Part shown: positions 18,608 to 28,175 of the stretch, in pieces | How positions within the stretch are numbered: the first letter of the stretch is position 1 | Layout: every line of letters starts with the position of its first letter | NCBI RefSeq assembly: GCF_001904655.1 | Contig: NZ_MRCC01000017.1 | Location: forward strand, 1 to 64,000 | DNA: 64,000 nucleotides | Origin: Chroogloeocystis siderophila 5.2 s.c.1 | Lineage (GTDB): Bacteria > Cyanobacteriota > Cyanobacteriia > Cyanobacteriales > Chroococcidiopsidaceae | Direction: 5' to 3' | Notes under the pieces: generated by a model | Told to the model about the DNA's origin: nothing | The model's database searches: none | Seen by the model: only the letters and a program-made list of their open reading frames with translations | Translations under genes and position numbers: made by a program

Positions 18608-19948
18608 TCAACCGTTGATTGTTATGGTGCGATTATCTTCTATTTGTTCTGTAGGGTGCAAGATCACTAATTCGCCAGCAGTTAAACCTTGCTGAATTTC
18701 TGCGGTAGTATCACTGCGTTGCCCAACTGTGACTTTACGTCTTTGGGCTTTACCGTTATTAACGACAAATACGCACCAAGCGCGATCGCAACGAAACATT
18801 GCACTTAATGGCACTTGTATCACATCGGGTTTTTCCCAAACTACAATTTGCACATCGACGCGATAGCCATCGCCGAGTACTGTTGATGCATCAATACTAC
18901 TGATAACGTTTACGCGCTGTTCTTCTACGCCCAAAGCCGATGTTTTTGTAAAAGCGGAAGGCTCAATACGCCGTACTTGTCCTTTAAGTTGTGTTGTCCC
19001 TGACGTGACGTATACTGCATTACCGACAGCAACTCGTTCTGCATCGCTAGACAAAACATCGACAACGAGTTCTAGTTGCGTCGGATCGCCTATTTCTACA
19101 AGTGGAGTTCCTTCGCTGACAACTTGGGCGCTGCGTTGCAAAACTCGCAGCACTTGAGCGCGCACTGGCGATCGCATTTCGGTGCGCTGAGCTTCATCTT
19201 GCAATCTTGCTAGTTCCGCCTCGACACTAGCAATGCGGGCGTTGTAAACTTCTAAAAGATAATCAGGATCGCTTTGTTCGGCTTGTAGTATAGTAAGTGC
19301 TTTTTGTGCGACAGCAACTTCAGATCGTGCTGCTTGTGCAGCTTGGAGTGCAGCATTGTGTTCTTCTTGTTTTGTGCGTTCGTTTAATTCGGCTTGTTCT
19401 CGCGCTTGCCGTGAAATGACACCTGTAGCTGCAAAGTATTGCGCGCGTTGGCGATCGCGTTGGGCTTGTGCTAAAGCGGCTTGCGTTTGTGTGACTCGTG
19501 CTTCTACTTGGCGTTGATTTGCCTGTGCTGCGGCAATACGACTGCGTGCTTGGGCTAAAGCTGCTGTTTTCGGTCGTTGGGTTTCGACTCCGGCGCGTTG
19601 CGCCCGCCATTCTGCTAAACGTCCCAAAGCTTCTTGCACAGCCGTTGTCTGCGGTAAAGGATCAATCCGCGCTACAACATCTCCTGCTTCAACAGTATCG
19701 CCTTCATTTAAAGTAATGCGGTCTAGATGTCCATTGACTTGTGCTGCAAGAATATAGCGATCGCGGACTCGTGTCATTCCTTCTGCATTCACAGTGACTT
19801 GCAACACACCTTTTTCAACACGCCCTACCTCAACCCCAACAGGAGTAGGACGCAGTAACAAGACAATGGCGATCGCTGTTGCTATGGCAATACCGACATA
19901 GATCAATAACTTCGAGGAGCGTTTAGGCAGAGATGGCAATAATATCAT
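18608..19948 (-). CDS. HlyD/RND-type periplasmic adaptor (membrane fusion) protein
   Basis: Protein of 446 residues with one N-terminal membrane anchor (LLIYVGIAIATAIAIVLLL, about 14-32). It has a split lipoyl domain (GHLDRITLNEGDTVEAGDVVARIDP near 70-94 and MRSPVRAQVLRVLQRSAQVVSEGTPLVEIGDP near 258-288) and a long alpha-helical hairpin rich in Ala, Gln and Arg between about 105 and 250. The end is a beta-barrel and membrane-proximal part. Such adaptors link an inner-membrane pump to an outer-membrane TolC-like channel. It converges on the FtsX-type permease gene (gap 46 bases), so the exporter parts are not in one operon. Confidence 0.85.
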   Translation of the reverse strand: MILLPSLPKRSSKLLIYVGIAIATAIAIVLLLRPTPVGVEVGRVEKGVLQVTVNAEGMTRVRDRYILAAQVNGHLDRITLNEGDTVEAGDVVARIDPLPQTTAVQEALGRLAEWRAQRAGVETQRPKTAALAQARSRIAAAQANQRQVEARVTQTQAALAQAQRDRQRAQYFAATGVISRQAREQAELNERTKQEEHNAALQAAQAARSEVAVAQKALTILQAEQSDPDYLLEVYNARIASVEAELARLQDEAQRTEMRSPVRAQVLRVLQRSAQVVSEGTPLVEIGDPTQLELVVDVLSSDAERVAVGNAVYVTSGTTQLKGQVRRIEPSAFTKTSALGVEEQRVNVISSIDASTVLGDGYRVDVQIVVWEKPDVIQVPLSAMFRCDRAWCVFVVNNGKAQRRKVTVGQRSDTTAEIQQGLTAGELVILHPTEQIEDNRTITING

Positions 19949-20016
19949 TAATGACTACCAATTCTCCTGCATTATTGTAATTAAAGCACTTTCAATTACG
20001 AATTACGAATTACAAA

Positions 20017-20499
20017 TTAAAGCTTATAGCTTACTTGCCGTAAAAATTGATGGCGAACTTTAACATCTTCATCAGTTTCTACACCTTTTGGTACTGAACC
20101 ATCCACAACACCTAGAATTCCTCTTCCTTGGTCTGTTTCTGTGACAATCACGTCAACAGGATTTGTAGTCGCACAGTAAATATGACAAACTTCTGGACAT
20201 TGTTTGATTGCGTTCAAAACACTAATTGGATATGCGTTTTGCATGACAATAATAAAACTGTGCCCCGCTGCGATCGCTTTGGCATTGTCGATAGCAGCAG
20301 CTTGGAGGGCTTGTTCGTTTCCCGCAGCCCGAATTAAACACGGTCCTGATGCTTCGCAAAACGCTATACCAAACTTGACATAACATGAACTTGCCGTCAT
20401 GATTTCATAAAGATCTTCAACAGTTTTAATGAAGTGTGATTGTCCTAAGATGATATTACTTCCTTTAGGGATTTGTACTGGAATTGATTGAAATTGCAT
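20017..20499 (-). CDS. Adenosine-specific kinase-like protein (DUF355)
   Basis: Protein of 160 residues starting MQFQSIPVQIPKGSNIILGQSHFIKTVEDLYE. Family blocks are visible: KFGIAFCEASGPCLIRAAGNE, AAGHSFIIVMQNAYPISVLNAIK, VCHIYCATTNPVDVIV and GVVDGSVPKGVE. The family was named from a Pyrobaculum structure that binds AMP/adenosine; its role in cyanobacteria is unclear. The frame is open to 20562 upstream, but that would overlap the next gene; ATG 20499 has GAGG five bases ahead and matches the family start. Confidence 0.8.
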   Translation of the reverse strand: MQFQSIPVQIPKGSNIILGQSHFIKTVEDLYEIMTASSCYVKFGIAFCEASGPCLIRAAGNEQALQAAAIDNAKAIAAGHSFIIVMQNAYPISVLNAIKQCPEVCHIYCATTNPVDVIVTETDQGRGILGVVDGSVPKGVETDEDVKVRHQFLRQVSYKL

Positions 20500-20516
20500 T
20501 TTTACCTCAGTATTAA

Positions 20517-20942
20517 TTAAGCTAGTTTCTGGTAGTGATTGTATGCTTTCAGCCATTGCCAAGAAACAACATTAAGTAGCAAACCAATAAATAATAAAAC
20601 AACCATTAATGCAATTTGATACCAAGCAATCGGTGTCACTGTTAAGTCAAGGACAACGTGGAGAAAATTCAGAAAGGTGTAAAAGATTGTTAAACCAAAA
20701 TGAATCACGCGATAGCGTTTGGAGTCATTGAACGCCAAGACAATGATCGCAAACATTGGCAAAATAAAAAAGCCAAGCATCCCCCAGAGAATATAAGCAA
20801 TATTGGTGGTGTTATGAACATCAGTGATCGCAATATCTTGACCGTGAAAGAGTGGCATCAAACCAAGTTGCGTATGAAAGAGAGTGCCTAGTAGAAAAAC
20901 CGTCCAAAGCGCAATGATTTTTTCCTGATAGCTGATTTTCAC
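20517..20942 (-). CDS. Small membrane protein, four predicted segments
   Basis: Protein of 141 residues with hydrophobic stretches at about 8-29 (IIALWTVFLLGTLFHTQLGL), 49-72 (AYILWGMLGFFILPMFAIIVLAF), 80-100 and 106-128. The start is GTG at 20942, with AGAGG eight bases upstream. I do not recognise a characterised family. It lies 18 bases upstream of the adenosine-specific kinase-like gene and is probably co-transcribed with it. Confidence 0.65.
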   Translation of the reverse strand: MKISYQEKIIALWTVFLLGTLFHTQLGLMPLFHGQDIAITDVHNTTNIAYILWGMLGFFILPMFAIIVLAFNDSKRYRVIHFGLTIFYTFLNFLHVVLDLTVTPIAWYQIALMVVLLFIGLLLNVVSWQWLKAYNHYQKLA

Positions 20943-21061
20943 AACTGTAGCCTCTACTTCTCATTTGCTGAGTTCAACTTTAGGATCGAAAGTTGAGAAT
21001 CTTGTGAAGATGGAGGGCAATCGCATAAACTTGAAGCATCGCCATAAAATTAACTCTGACC

Positions 21062-21808
21062 ATGAGAAGCCAACACGGTCAGTTACCCAACTCCTCAGGT
21101 GCATCAAACATTGGGTTTCATTTACAAGCCATCACAAAAGTTTACCGCATGGGTGAAGTGAAGGTTTATGCGTTACAGTCAATTGATCTTAACTTATACG
21201 AAGGTGAATTTATTGTGGTCTTAGGACCTTCAGGTAGTGGTAAATCAACACTGTTGAATATCTTAGGTGGATTAGATGTCCCTTCGAGCGGGCAGATTGT
21301 CTTTAATCGTCGTGACTTGACTAATGCTAGCGATGCAGAACTTACCCGCTTTCGTCGTGACTGCATTGGTTTTATCTTTCAGTTCTACAACTTAATTCCT
21401 AGCCTGACAGCACGAGAAAATGTAGCATTAGTTACAGAAATGGCGCGTCGTCCGATGTCACCAGAAGAAGCACTAACTAGAGTTGGATTAAGCGATCGCA
21501 TCAATCATTTTCCCTCACAAATGTCGGGTGGTGAACAACAGCGAGTTGCGATCGCTAGAGCAATTGCGAAACGTCCACAGGTGTTACTATGTGACGAACC
21601 AACAGGCGCGCTTGATTTTCAAACGGGCAAACTTGTTTTAGAAGTGTTAGAACAAGCCAACCGTGAGTTGGGCACAATGACAATTGTGATTACCCACAAT
21701 GCGGGAATTTCAAGAATGGCTGATCGCGTGATTACGATGCGTAGTGGTCAAATTTTGCATATTCGTCGTAACGAACGCAAAGTTGCGCCTGCCCAATTAG
21801 AATGGTAA
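21062..21808 (+). CDS. ABC transporter ATP-binding protein (MacB/LolD type)
   Basis: ATPase of 248 residues. Walker A is GPSGSGKST (about 56-64), the Q-loop lies in [17 protein letters not shown], the signature is [15 protein letters not shown], Walker B plus D-loop is [12 protein letters not shown], and the switch His is in VITHNAG. The pattern [16 protein letters not shown] and the [14 protein letters not shown] start place it with MacB/LolD-type ATPases, which pair with FtsX-domain permeases. The likely partner is the permease at 16195 on the same strand, with the fusion protein at 18608 as adaptor. Confidence 0.9.
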   Translation: MRSQHGQLPNSSGASNIGFHLQAITKVYRMGEVKVYALQSIDLNLYEGEFIVVLGPSGSGKSTLLNILGGLDVPSSGQIVFNRRDLTNASDAELTRFRRDCIGFIFQFYNLIPSLTARENVALVTEMARRPMSPEEALTRVGLSDRINHFPSQMSGGEQQRVAIARAIAKRPQVLLCDEPTGALDFQTGKLVLEVLEQANRELGTMTIVITHNAGISRMADRVITMRSGQILHIRRNERKVAPAQLEW

Positions 21809-21809
21809 A

Positions 21810-21830
21810 GGGCAGGCATTTTGCCTACCC
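21810..21830 (+). terminator. Hairpin after the ABC ATPase gene
   Basis: GGGCAGGCA-TTT-TGCCTACCC forms nine pairs with one G-T mismatch, directly after the ATPase stop codon and between two convergent genes. No T-run follows, but the position and stem suit a terminator; similar GGGCAGGCATTTTGCC hairpins are common after cyanobacterial genes. Confidence 0.55.
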
Positions 21831-21871
21831 TACAATTGATGATTCTTTAGTTGTGTTGAGCCGTGTACTGC

Positions 21872-24637
21872 TTATCTTCTTCTAGAAGAAACCTTTTCGA
21901 TTGGATCGATGCGATTAGCAATAATGGCAGTGGGAATCATCGGTAAACCGACAAGAAGGCAAATCAGCCACTGATTCCAATTAAGTGGTGCTGTAGAGAA
22001 TAAGGCGTTCATGAAACCCACTTGACTGAAAATAATTTGAAGAATGACTGCACCAACAATTCCGATTACAATAGCACGAGCATCGCTAAATGATTCTCTG
22101 CCACGACCAATAAGTCTAGTAGCGATCGCAACTCCTAACTGACTTAAACTCAGTAAATAGAAAATTCTACCAGAAACAAGCGCTTGAATTGCCATTGTCC
22201 GCGCTAAAGCCACATTTCCTGTATCGCGCAGTACCCATTCAAACATTCCAAAAATCAGAATCCAGTTGAATGCAGAGATGAGGATAATACGCTGCACTAG
22301 CTTACGCGATAATAGTGGTTCATTGGGGTTACGCGGTGGCTGCTGCATGACAATTTCTGACTTGGGTTCAAATGCAAGTGGCACTGTCATCGCAATTGAG
22401 TTCACCATGTTTAACCACAGAACTTGTAGCGAGAGAATTGGCAGAACTCGCGCTAGCAACACGCTAATTAAAATCGTCATTGATTCGCCACCATTAACAG
22501 GGAGAATAAACGCGATCGCTTTTATTAAATTGCGATACACGGTGCGTCCTTCTTCGACTGCGGCTTCAATCGACGCAAAGTTATCATCGGTTAAAATCAT
22601 GTCGGCGGCTTCTTTAGCAACTTCGGTTCCCGCACCACCCATGGCGATACCGATATCCGCTTGTCGCAACGCAGGCGCATCATTGACACCATCGCCAGTC
22701 ATCGCGACAATTTCACCTTTAGATTGTAAAGCTTCGACTAAACGGAGTTTTTGCTCAGGGGCGACGCGTGCGAACACCGCAGCATTCTCTACCGCGTTAG
22801 CAAGTTCGCGATCGTCCATTTGTGCGAGTTGTTGTCCAGTAAACGCAATGACTTCTTTGTGGTGATTAAAGCCCATACGTTGTGCGATCGCCTGCGCCGT
22901 CACCGCATGATCGCCTGTAATCATCTTGACTTGAATTCCCGCTTCTTGACACGCTTGTACCGCTTTGATAGCTTCAGGACGCGGTGGATCGATCATCCCC
23001 TGCAATCCGATAAAGATCAATCCTGTGGCAATATCATCGTGATCGAGCGACGTTTGCTGTGCTGGTGCGTTTTTTTTCGCAAATGCCAATACCCGCAAGC
23101 CTTGATGTGCCATTGCATCGACTTGTGCTTGAATCGTCACTGTATCAAGCGGTTGAAATTCTCCTTGTGCATCCAACATTCGCTCACAGCGCTTCAGCAG
23201 CGCCTCTACCGAACCTTTCACATAAATGACTCTTCCTCGCCCCTGTTCATGCAACGTCGCCATATACTGAAACTCAGACTCAAAGGGAATTGTATCAACG
23301 CGCGGCATTGCTTCTTCATGACTATCATTCAGCCCTGCTTTATTCGCGGCGATAATCAAAGCGCCCTCGGTCGGATCGCCGATGACCGCATTTTGTCCAT
23401 CTTTGACTTCAATACGCGAATCATTGCACAACAAACCCGCAATTAAACATTCACGCAGCGCAACGTTTGCATTGAAATCTACTGGCTTTTGGGCTACTGC
23501 ACCATCATTTGTAGCCGTATCTTCAAAGATTTCCCCCTCTGGACTATACCCGCTACCGCTAACTTTATATTGTTTCTCTCCTGCATAAATTGCTTGCACC
23601 GTCATTTGGTTTTCGGTCAGCGTTCCGGTTTTATCCGAACAGATTACCGTCGCACCACCGAGGGTTTCTACCGCAGGTAGCTTGCGGATGATCGCATTGC
23701 GTCGTGCCATTCGTGAAACACCAATTGCTAGTGTTACGGTGACAACCGCAGGTAATCCTTCGGGAATCGCACTGACGGCTAAAGCTACCGCCGCTTCAAA
23801 CATATCGACTAAGGAGTTACCGTAGCCAATCCCAACCGCAAAGGTTAATGCGGCAACACCCAAAATAATGTATAGTAGCGTCCGGCTGAAGCGGTCAAAT
23901 TTGCGGGTGAGTGGTGTGACTAAGTTTGTCCCGCGATCAATTAACTGCGAGATCCGTCCTGTTTCGGTGTCTTGAGCGATCGCAACGACAATACCTCTTG
24001 CGGTACCAAATGTTACAAAGCTACCCGCATACGCCATATTGGTACGTTCGGCTAGAGGTGCATCGACGTCTATTTGTTGCGTCGTTTTTTCTACAGCCAC
24101 TGATTCGCCAGTCAGCGCAGATTCGTTGACTTGTAAGTTACGGACATCGATTAGCCGTAAATCTGCGGGAACTTTATCGCCAGAGGCTAGTAACACAACA
24201 TCGCCAGGAACAATTTCTGTCGAGGATACGCGCACTTTCTCGCCGTTACGCATGACTGTTGCTTCGGTTCGCACCGCTGAGGCGAGTGCAGAAATCGCAC
24301 TTTCGGCTTTCGCTTCTTGGACGTAGCCAATAATGGCGTTAATGAGAGTAACACCCCAAATCACTCCAGCATTGACCCAAGAACCGAGTAATGCTTTAAT
24401 TGCACCTGCAATTAACAAAATATAAAGCAGTGGTTGATTAAATTGCAACAAAAATCGAACAATTGGGCTTTTCCCTGGTTTAGCTTTTAACTCATTAGGA
24501 CCGTATTTCTGTTGTCGTTGCGATACTTCAGCAGCGGATAAACCCGTTTTAGGATTGCTGTCTAAAATTTGCGCAACTTCCTTTAGAGAGAGATTATGCC
24601 AATGATGTTCCAGCAATTTTTCTTCTGTTGCTGTCAT
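21872..24637 (-). CDS. P-type cation-transporting ATPase (P2 type)
   Basis: Ion pump of about 921 residues. The N-terminal cation-ATPase domain ([13 protein letters not shown]) is followed by the actuator motif NESALTGES, the M4 PEGLP motif, the phosphorylation motif [13 protein letters not shown] (Asp about 335), the nucleotide-binding domain and the hinge [20 protein letters not shown]. Six C-terminal hydrophobic segments follow. The layout is that of PacL/Pma1-like P2 ATPases, but M6 reads [10 protein letters not shown] where SERCA has LWVNLVTDGL, so the key Ca2+ ligand Asp is Ser here. Ca2+ transport is therefore doubtful; Na+ or another monovalent ion is possible. ATG at 24637 is preferred to the GTG at 24655. 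It converges on the ABC ATPase gene. Confidence 0.85.
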   Translation of the reverse strand: MTATEEKLLEHHWHNLSLKEVAQILDSNPKTGLSAAEVSQRQQKYGPNELKAKPGKSPIVRFLLQFNQPLLYILLIAGAIKALLGSWVNAGVIWGVTLINAIIGYVQEAKAESAISALASAVRTEATVMRNGEKVRVSSTEIVPGDVVLLASGDKVPADLRLIDVRNLQVNESALTGESVAVEKTTQQIDVDAPLAERTNMAYAGSFVTFGTARGIVVAIAQDTETGRISQLIDRGTNLVTPLTRKFDRFSRTLLYIILGVAALTFAVGIGYGNSLVDMFEAAVALAVSAIPEGLPAVVTVTLAIGVSRMARRNAIIRKLPAVETLGGATVICSDKTGTLTENQMTVQAIYAGEKQYKVSGSGYSPEGEIFEDTATNDGAVAQKPVDFNANVALRECLIAGLLCNDSRIEVKDGQNAVIGDPTEGALIIAANKAGLNDSHEEAMPRVDTIPFESEFQYMATLHEQGRGRVIYVKGSVEALLKRCERMLDAQGEFQPLDTVTIQAQVDAMAHQGLRVLAFAKKNAPAQQTSLDHDDIATGLIFIGLQGMIDPPRPEAIKAVQACQEAGIQVKMITGDHAVTAQAIAQRMGFNHHKEVIAFTGQQLAQMDDRELANAVENAAVFARVAPEQKLRLVEALQSKGEIVAMTGDGVNDAPALRQADIGIAMGGAGTEVAKEAADMILTDDNFASIEAAVEEGRTVYRNLIKAIAFILPVNGGESMTILISVLLARVLPILSLQVLWLNMVNSIAMTVPLAFEPKSEIVMQQPPRNPNEPLLSRKLVQRIILISAFNWILIFGMFEWVLRDTGNVALARTMAIQALVSGRIFYLLSLSQLGVAIATRLIGRGRESFSDARAIVIGIVGAVILQIIFSQVGFMNALFSTAPLNWNQWLICLLVGLPMIPTAIIANRIDPIEKVSSRRR

Positions 24638-24897
24638 GTTATTTGCCCCCAACACTGTTACTGGCAGTTGAGTTATAGATTAAAGTTACACTGCAAGTCA
24701 TCACGTGTTTGTAAAAACCGTTATCCTTACTACTTTATTTAATATATATGATGGAAAAATGACAGTTTTTAGAATTTGAAACATTAGCTTGTTGCTAACT
24801 TATGCCTAGTGCTCAAGCAATCTCCTATTGGAAAACTCAGAGTTTATTTAATAAAAAAAGTAACTAAATATAGATATTTTGAGAAAGCAAAATTGGT

Positions 24898-27030
24898 ATG
24901 TATAGCTCATTTGTTAGCAATCTTTACACTCAAAGCACAATGGAAATTTTGCAATTTTATCAAGTAACATTTAGCACATTCGTGCAGGCGAGTTGGTTGT
25001 CTACGCAAAATACAGGGCGATCGCTTGTTGAATTTTTTCGTCCCTCAATCCTCACAGGTCCAATTACCGATCCTGTACCTGTCTTCCTGATTATCATGGC
25101 AATCATGCTCGTTGCGCCGCTCTTATTTGAGCGAATCAAGCTACCTGGAATTGTCGGTTTAATTTTAGCAGGATTAGTCGTAGGTCCTTATGGGCTTGGA
25201 CTCTTAGAACGCGATAGCACAATTGTTTTACTCGGTACCGTAGGATTGCTATTTTTGATGTTCATGGCTGGTTTAGAAACAAGCCTTGACGACTTAAAGT
25301 ACAACGCGGATAAAGCTGTCATTTTTGGCTTAGCAACATTTGCGATTCCCATGCTGTTAGGAACTGGGAGTATGTTACTCCTCGGTTATGGGTTACTCGC
25401 ATCAATTCTTGTTGCGTCTTGTTTTGCTTCGCATACGCTTGTTGCGTTACCGATCGCGATGAGATTAGGAGTGATGCGCACGCAAGCGGTTACAACAGTT
25501 TTGGGAGGAACTTTGATTACAAATGTTCTAGCCCTCCTGGTTTTAGCTGTTGTTGTTCGCGCGCATCAAGGAAGCTTAACATTAGGTTTTTGGTTGTTTT
25601 TAATTCCCGCTTTAACAATTTATACTTTTGCGACTTTGTGGGGAGTCCCTAAAGTTGGACGCTGGTTTTTTCGACGGTTTGGACACGATGAAAGTGCCGA
25701 ATTTACATTTGTTGTCGCAACGTTATTTATTGTATCTTACGTAGCAGAATTAATTGAAATCGAACCAATTATTGGCGCATTTTTAGCAGGAATTGCCATC
25801 TCGCAGTTGATTCCGCAATTGAGTCCGTTGATGAACCGCATTCAATTTATTGGCAATACATTATTCATTCCCTTTTTTCTGATTTCTGTAGGAATGTTGA
25901 TTAATCCTGCCATTTTGTTAGGCGAACCGCGCTCTTTATTAGTAGCAGGAGTCATGACTGCTGTTGCGATTGTTGCCAAATTTTTACCTGCATGGGGAAC
26001 CGGAAAAATCATTGGCTTGCCATTTCCTAGTATTATGTTAGTATTTGGGCTTTCTGTAGCGCAAGCGGCGTCAACTTTAGCAGCAATTACGGTTGCGTTT
26101 GAAATTGATTTAGTCGATCAGTTAACAGTAAATGGTACGATCGCAATGATCTTGGTAACGTGTATCGCGTCTCCTTGGATAACAACACGTTGGGGGCACA
26201 CAGTCAAACCGGATACTGTTACGCCTACAGTAGAAACAACGCACATAGGCGATCGCATTTTAGTTCCTGTTGCTAACCCTAGTACCGAAGATCATCTCCT
26301 GAAACTTGCGATAACTTTGGCGAAAAAAAGTGGTGGTACGTTGCTACCCTTACACATTCTCACCGATAGCAGTGGATTAATTACCGCCGAGAAAAGAATC
26401 AACCAACAACAACTCTTAGCCAAAGCAGAAACCATCGCCCATGCGGCTGTGACATCGGTTGAAACGATTGGACGGGTTGATGATTCAATTGAAAAAGGAA
26501 TTCTCAGAGCAGCACAAGAGCGCGATGCTAATTTAATTGTGTGTGGATGGAAAGGCTACTCTAGCTATCGCGACAACTTTTTTGGCAGTGTGATCGACAA
26601 TATTATCCGTCAAGCAACTATACCTGTATTAGTCGCGCGATTTACCCAACCAATTAGAAACACAAATCGCGTCATCCTAGCATTAACTGATTTAGATTTT
26701 GCTTCATCTCAATTGCAAAAAACAATTGCTTTAGCCGAAACTTTAGCCGACGAACTCAAAGCAACGTTAAAAGTATTGCACGTCACTAGAAGTTCCCGCC
26801 GCCAAGCACCTAAAGTTCCACCCGACCTGCAAACGGAAGCCCCAATTGAACACGTACGTGGTAACTTTGTCACCCGTGTTGCCAGAATGTTACAACCTGA
26901 TGATTTACTCGTTCTGACTTCGGGAAATCACCCTGATATTTTAAGTATGCGGATGCTAGGAACAGAACCTGAAGTTATTGCCCGCACTCATCCAGAGATT
27001 TCAATTATTGTACTGCATTTCCCACGATAG
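24898..27030 (+). CDS. CPA2 cation/proton antiporter with two C-terminal Usp domains
   Basis: Protein of 710 residues. The membrane part (about 60-430) has the CPA2 pattern: PLLFERIKLPGIVGLILAGLVVGPYGLG, LFLMFMAGLETSLDDLK, ASCFASHTLVALPIAMRLGV, and ELIEIEPIIGAFLAGIAISQLIP. After about residue 450 come two universal-stress-protein domains (GDRILVPVANPSTEDHLLKLAITLAKKSG...LIVCGWKGY, and NRVILALTDLDFASSQLQKTIALAETLADEL...LLVLTSGNHPD). The Usp tail probably senses nucleotides and gates Na+/H+ or K+/H+ exchange (inference). ATG 24898 gives a hydrophobic leader; ATG 24940 (MEILQFYQ) is an alternative. The YihY gene follows after 33 bases. Confidence 0.85.
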   Translation: MYSSFVSNLYTQSTMEILQFYQVTFSTFVQASWLSTQNTGRSLVEFFRPSILTGPITDPVPVFLIIMAIMLVAPLLFERIKLPGIVGLILAGLVVGPYGLGLLERDSTIVLLGTVGLLFLMFMAGLETSLDDLKYNADKAVIFGLATFAIPMLLGTGSMLLLGYGLLASILVASCFASHTLVALPIAMRLGVMRTQAVTTVLGGTLITNVLALLVLAVVVRAHQGSLTLGFWLFLIPALTIYTFATLWGVPKVGRWFFRRFGHDESAEFTFVVATLFIVSYVAELIEIEPIIGAFLAGIAISQLIPQLSPLMNRIQFIGNTLFIPFFLISVGMLINPAILLGEPRSLLVAGVMTAVAIVAKFLPAWGTGKIIGLPFPSIMLVFGLSVAQAASTLAAITVAFEIDLVDQLTVNGTIAMILVTCIASPWITTRWGHTVKPDTVTPTVETTHIGDRILVPVANPSTEDHLLKLAITLAKKSGGTLLPLHILTDSSGLITAEKRINQQQLLAKAETIAHAAVTSVETIGRVDDSIEKGILRAAQERDANLIVCGWKGYSSYRDNFFGSVIDNIIRQATIPVLVARFTQPIRNTNRVILALTDLDFASSQLQKTIALAETLADELKATLKVLHVTRSSRRQAPKVPPDLQTEAPIEHVRGNFVTRVARMLQPDDLLVLTSGNHPDILSMRMLGTEPEVIARTHPEISIIVLHFPR

Positions 27031-27066
27031 GTATAAATTAAAACTAAAGAGTCAATTTGAATTGTG

Positions 27067-28056
27067 ATGAGATATCTACAAAATCTGTGGCAGCTACTCA
27101 AAAAGACAATTTCAGAGTGGCAATTTAATCAAGTATCATTACTCGCTTCGTCGTTGGCATATTACACAGTCTTTTCGCTCGTACCGCTAATGATTCTTGT
27201 GATTATGATGGTAGGAGCAATTTATGGCGAAGCAGCCGCAAAACAGCAACTTGTCGATCAAATTCAAGGCGTTGTAGGAACCGAAAGCGCGGAGGTAATT
27301 GCTACGGCGATCGCCAATATGCGACAAGATGCTACCGGAGGACCATTTCAACTCGTTTTTAACTTAGGCTTTTTTGCGTTTGGCGCTTCTGGAGTTTTTG
27401 CCCAAATTCAAAATGCACTCGATAAAATCTGGGAAGTTAAACCAGTACCAGGAAAGCATATTACGCACTTTTTACGTAAGCGATTAGTATCGTTTGCGAT
27501 GGTGTTAGTTATTGCCTTTTTACTGCTTGTTTCTTTTGTCGCTAATACAGTGCTAGCATCAGTCGTTAATGTTTTAAACGAATTAACACCAGGACGTGGC
27601 TACTGGTGGCAAATTCTCAGCTTTGTCTTCTCTTTTTGTATGATTACATGCTTATTTGCCGCCATATACACCGTACTACCTGATGCTAAAGTACGGTGGA
27701 GAGATGCATTAATAGGCTCTATCTTCACCACTATATTATTTATGTTAGGTCAATACTTTTTTGGTTTGTTTCTCAGTCAAACAAACTTTGCTTCAGCTTA
27801 TGGTGTTGCTGGTTCGTTTTTAATTATTATCACTTGGATTTATTACGCTGCTCATATTTTATTTTTGGGTGCCGAATTTACTAAAGTCTATGCAAAAGAA
27901 CACGGTGCTCCCATCGTACCAGAAGAATATGCAATTCCAATTTCTGAAGATTTGCCCCAAGAACCCCAAAAGCGCAAATCATCATCAGGCTTACTAACGA
28001 ATTTACGCCGGAAGTATATGCGTGCATGGCATAGTTTAATTGGCAGAAGATGGTGA
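27067..28056 (+). CDS. YihY/BrkB family inner-membrane protein
   Basis: Protein of 329 residues with about six membrane segments and the family marks SLLASSLAYYTVFSLVPLMILVIMM, GASGVFAQIQNALDKIWEVKP, YTVLPDAKVRWRDALIGSIFTTILFMLGQYFFGLFL and GVAGSFLIIITWIYYAAHILFLGAEFTKVYA. The family was long misnamed ribonuclease BN; no RNase motif is present and its function is unclear. A basic cytoplasmic tail follows. GTG 27064 and ATG 27067 are adjacent; ATG is chosen. It lies 36 bases after the CPA2 antiporter and is probably in its operon. Confidence 0.85.
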   Translation: MRYLQNLWQLLKKTISEWQFNQVSLLASSLAYYTVFSLVPLMILVIMMVGAIYGEAAAKQQLVDQIQGVVGTESAEVIATAIANMRQDATGGPFQLVFNLGFFAFGASGVFAQIQNALDKIWEVKPVPGKHITHFLRKRLVSFAMVLVIAFLLLVSFVANTVLASVVNVLNELTPGRGYWWQILSFVFSFCMITCLFAAIYTVLPDAKVRWRDALIGSIFTTILFMLGQYFFGLFLSQTNFASAYGVAGSFLIIITWIYYAAHILFLGAEFTKVYAKEHGAPIVPEEYAIPISEDLPQEPQKRKSSSGLLTNLRRKYMRAWHSLIGRRW

Positions 28057-28175
28057 AAAAAGGTCAGGAGTCAAAGGTCAGAATTTATACAATTGGGAAG
28101 TAACCAAATCTGAATCGAAGCTAGAAAGCAGCGTCCCATTCAAAAATATTTATTGAACTTTCCTACGTCTGATTT

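Noticed and set aside
22266-23446. Long plus-strand frames within the P-type ATPase gene
   Set aside because: They are shadow frames antisense to a strongly conserved gene; their sequences show no domain.
27067-28056. Annotation of the YihY protein as ribonuclease BN
   Set aside because: The historic name is wrong for this family; it is a membrane protein without metallo-RNase motifs.
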